Shown in pieces: positions 6,029 through 6,335 of a stretch of DNA of 6,335 bases. The position numbers and the translations under genes were made by a program. Below the pieces are notes generated by a model. That model was given only the letters and a program-made list of their open reading frames with translations. It did not search any database and was not told the origin of the DNA. Origin of the DNA: Candidatus Omnitrophota bacterium (GTDB taxonomy: Bacteria > Omnitrophota > Gorgyraeia > Gygaellales > Profunditerraquicolaceae); contig JAQTNB010000078.1 in the NCBI GenBank assembly GCA_028714055.1, positions 1 to 6,335 on the forward strand. The letters are read 5' to 3'. Numbering within the stretch: position 1 is the stretch's first letter; every line of letters starts with the position of its first letter.

Positions 6029-6335
6029 ATGTTGAAACGCTGTTTTGTTTTTACGTTCGCTATTTTTATCGTTGGTTTTTGTCTTGAGGCCCAGGCCGGG
6101 CTTGGGCCCTCTGCCCAGGTGGATAACACCGCCGGGGCAGCAGCCCTGCCGCCCTATTCGGGGCCGAAGGCCCGTATCGCGGTCGCCGACTTTGACGTCA
6201 AGGCGGCCAAGGCAGGAGGGGCGATCGGCTCGGGGTTACGGGAGATGCTGGTCACCGCGCTCATCAACTCCAACCGTTTCTCGGTCCTGGAGCGCCAGGT
6301 GCTTTCCGCGGTCATGCAGGAGCAGGAGCTTTCCA
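6029..6335 (+). CDS. Secreted CsgG-like protein, 3' end missing
   Basis: The first 102 residues are visible and the frame is open at the right edge. An export signal is clear: MLKR, a hydrophobic core at 5-18, then EAQA with probable signal peptidase I cleavage after Ala23. Cys18 has Phe before it and does not make a good lipobox. A low-complexity stretch (24-46) leads into KARIAVADFDVKAAK (47-61), SGLREMLVTALINSNRF (68-84) and SVLERQVLSAVMQEQEL (85-101). These match the beta-strand, helix and ERxxL pattern of CsgG/FlgO-type periplasmic or outer-membrane proteins. CsgG itself is an outer-membrane secretion lipoprotein; many relatives are of unknown function. The start follows GGAG (6020-6023) by five bases, and an ATG at 6018 hits a stop after five codons. 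The gap to the symporter stop is 13 bases with no terminator, so co-transcription is likely. Confidence 0.75.
   Translation, partial: MLKRCFVFTFAIFIVGFCLEAQAGLGPSAQVDNTAGAAALPPYSGPKARIAVADFDVKAAKAGGAIGSGLREMLVTALINSNRFSVLERQVLSAVMQEQELS

Noticed and set aside
6088..6108. GC-rich 9-bp stem over the signal-peptide cleavage region
   Set aside because: Composition is strongly G/C here, there is no T tract, and the coding sequence accounts for it.
1..6335. Search for tRNA, rRNA, CRISPR, insertion-sequence ends or toxin-antitoxin genes
   Set aside because: No repeat arrays, cloverleaf-like sequences, transposase motifs or terminal repeats were seen by eye on either strand.

Overview
All recognisable genes lie on the + strand, in a moderately GC-rich bacterial sequence with uniform codon style. 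Shine-Dalgarno sites are clear (AAAGGAGG, AAGGAGGT), sigma70-like promoters are visible, and intrinsic terminators are strong. The gene mix (ABC-F ATPase, UPF0132/DUF4870 membrane protein, GT4 and GT2 glycosyltransferases, a small accessory protein with a sodium:solute symporter, a CsgG-like exported protein) suggests an uncultured, probably Gram-negative lineage. Candidatus Omnitrophota or a similar metagenome-derived group is my guess. That placement is an impression of gene style and was not tested.

Layout. (1) 1-1460: the 3' three quarters of an ABC-F ribosome-associated ATPase; its start lies before the window. (2) 1466-1936: an extended -10 promoter, a good ribosome binding site, a three-helix UPF0132/DUF4870 membrane protein and a strong terminator, forming a compact single-gene unit. 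(3) 1953-4018: a GT4 and a GT2 glycosyltransferase whose stop and start share one base, so they are probably translationally coupled and act in one surface-glycan pathway. (4) 4019-4224: a dense regulatory interval with a near-consensus promoter, an imperfect 10-bp inverted repeat, a second strong terminator and a cluster of perfect palindromes. (5) 4225-6015: a 58-residue single-helix protein followed by a 532-residue sodium:solute symporter, which look like a two-part transporter. (6) 6029 to the right edge: the start of a secreted CsgG-like protein, 13 bases after the symporter and possibly in the same operon.

How the parts work together. The two glycosyltransferases probably add sugars to a cell-envelope polysaccharide or glycolipid. 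The accessory protein and symporter would take up a small organic solute with sodium; the substrate cannot be read from the sequence. The most interesting stretch is 4015-4124. A good promoter sits about 47 bases before a strong terminator, so it should give either a short RNA of about 75 nt or an attenuated leader for the transporter operon. No mobile element, CRISPR array, tRNA or rRNA was seen, and the reverse strand carries no credible gene. I did not find a clearly new multi-gene system.
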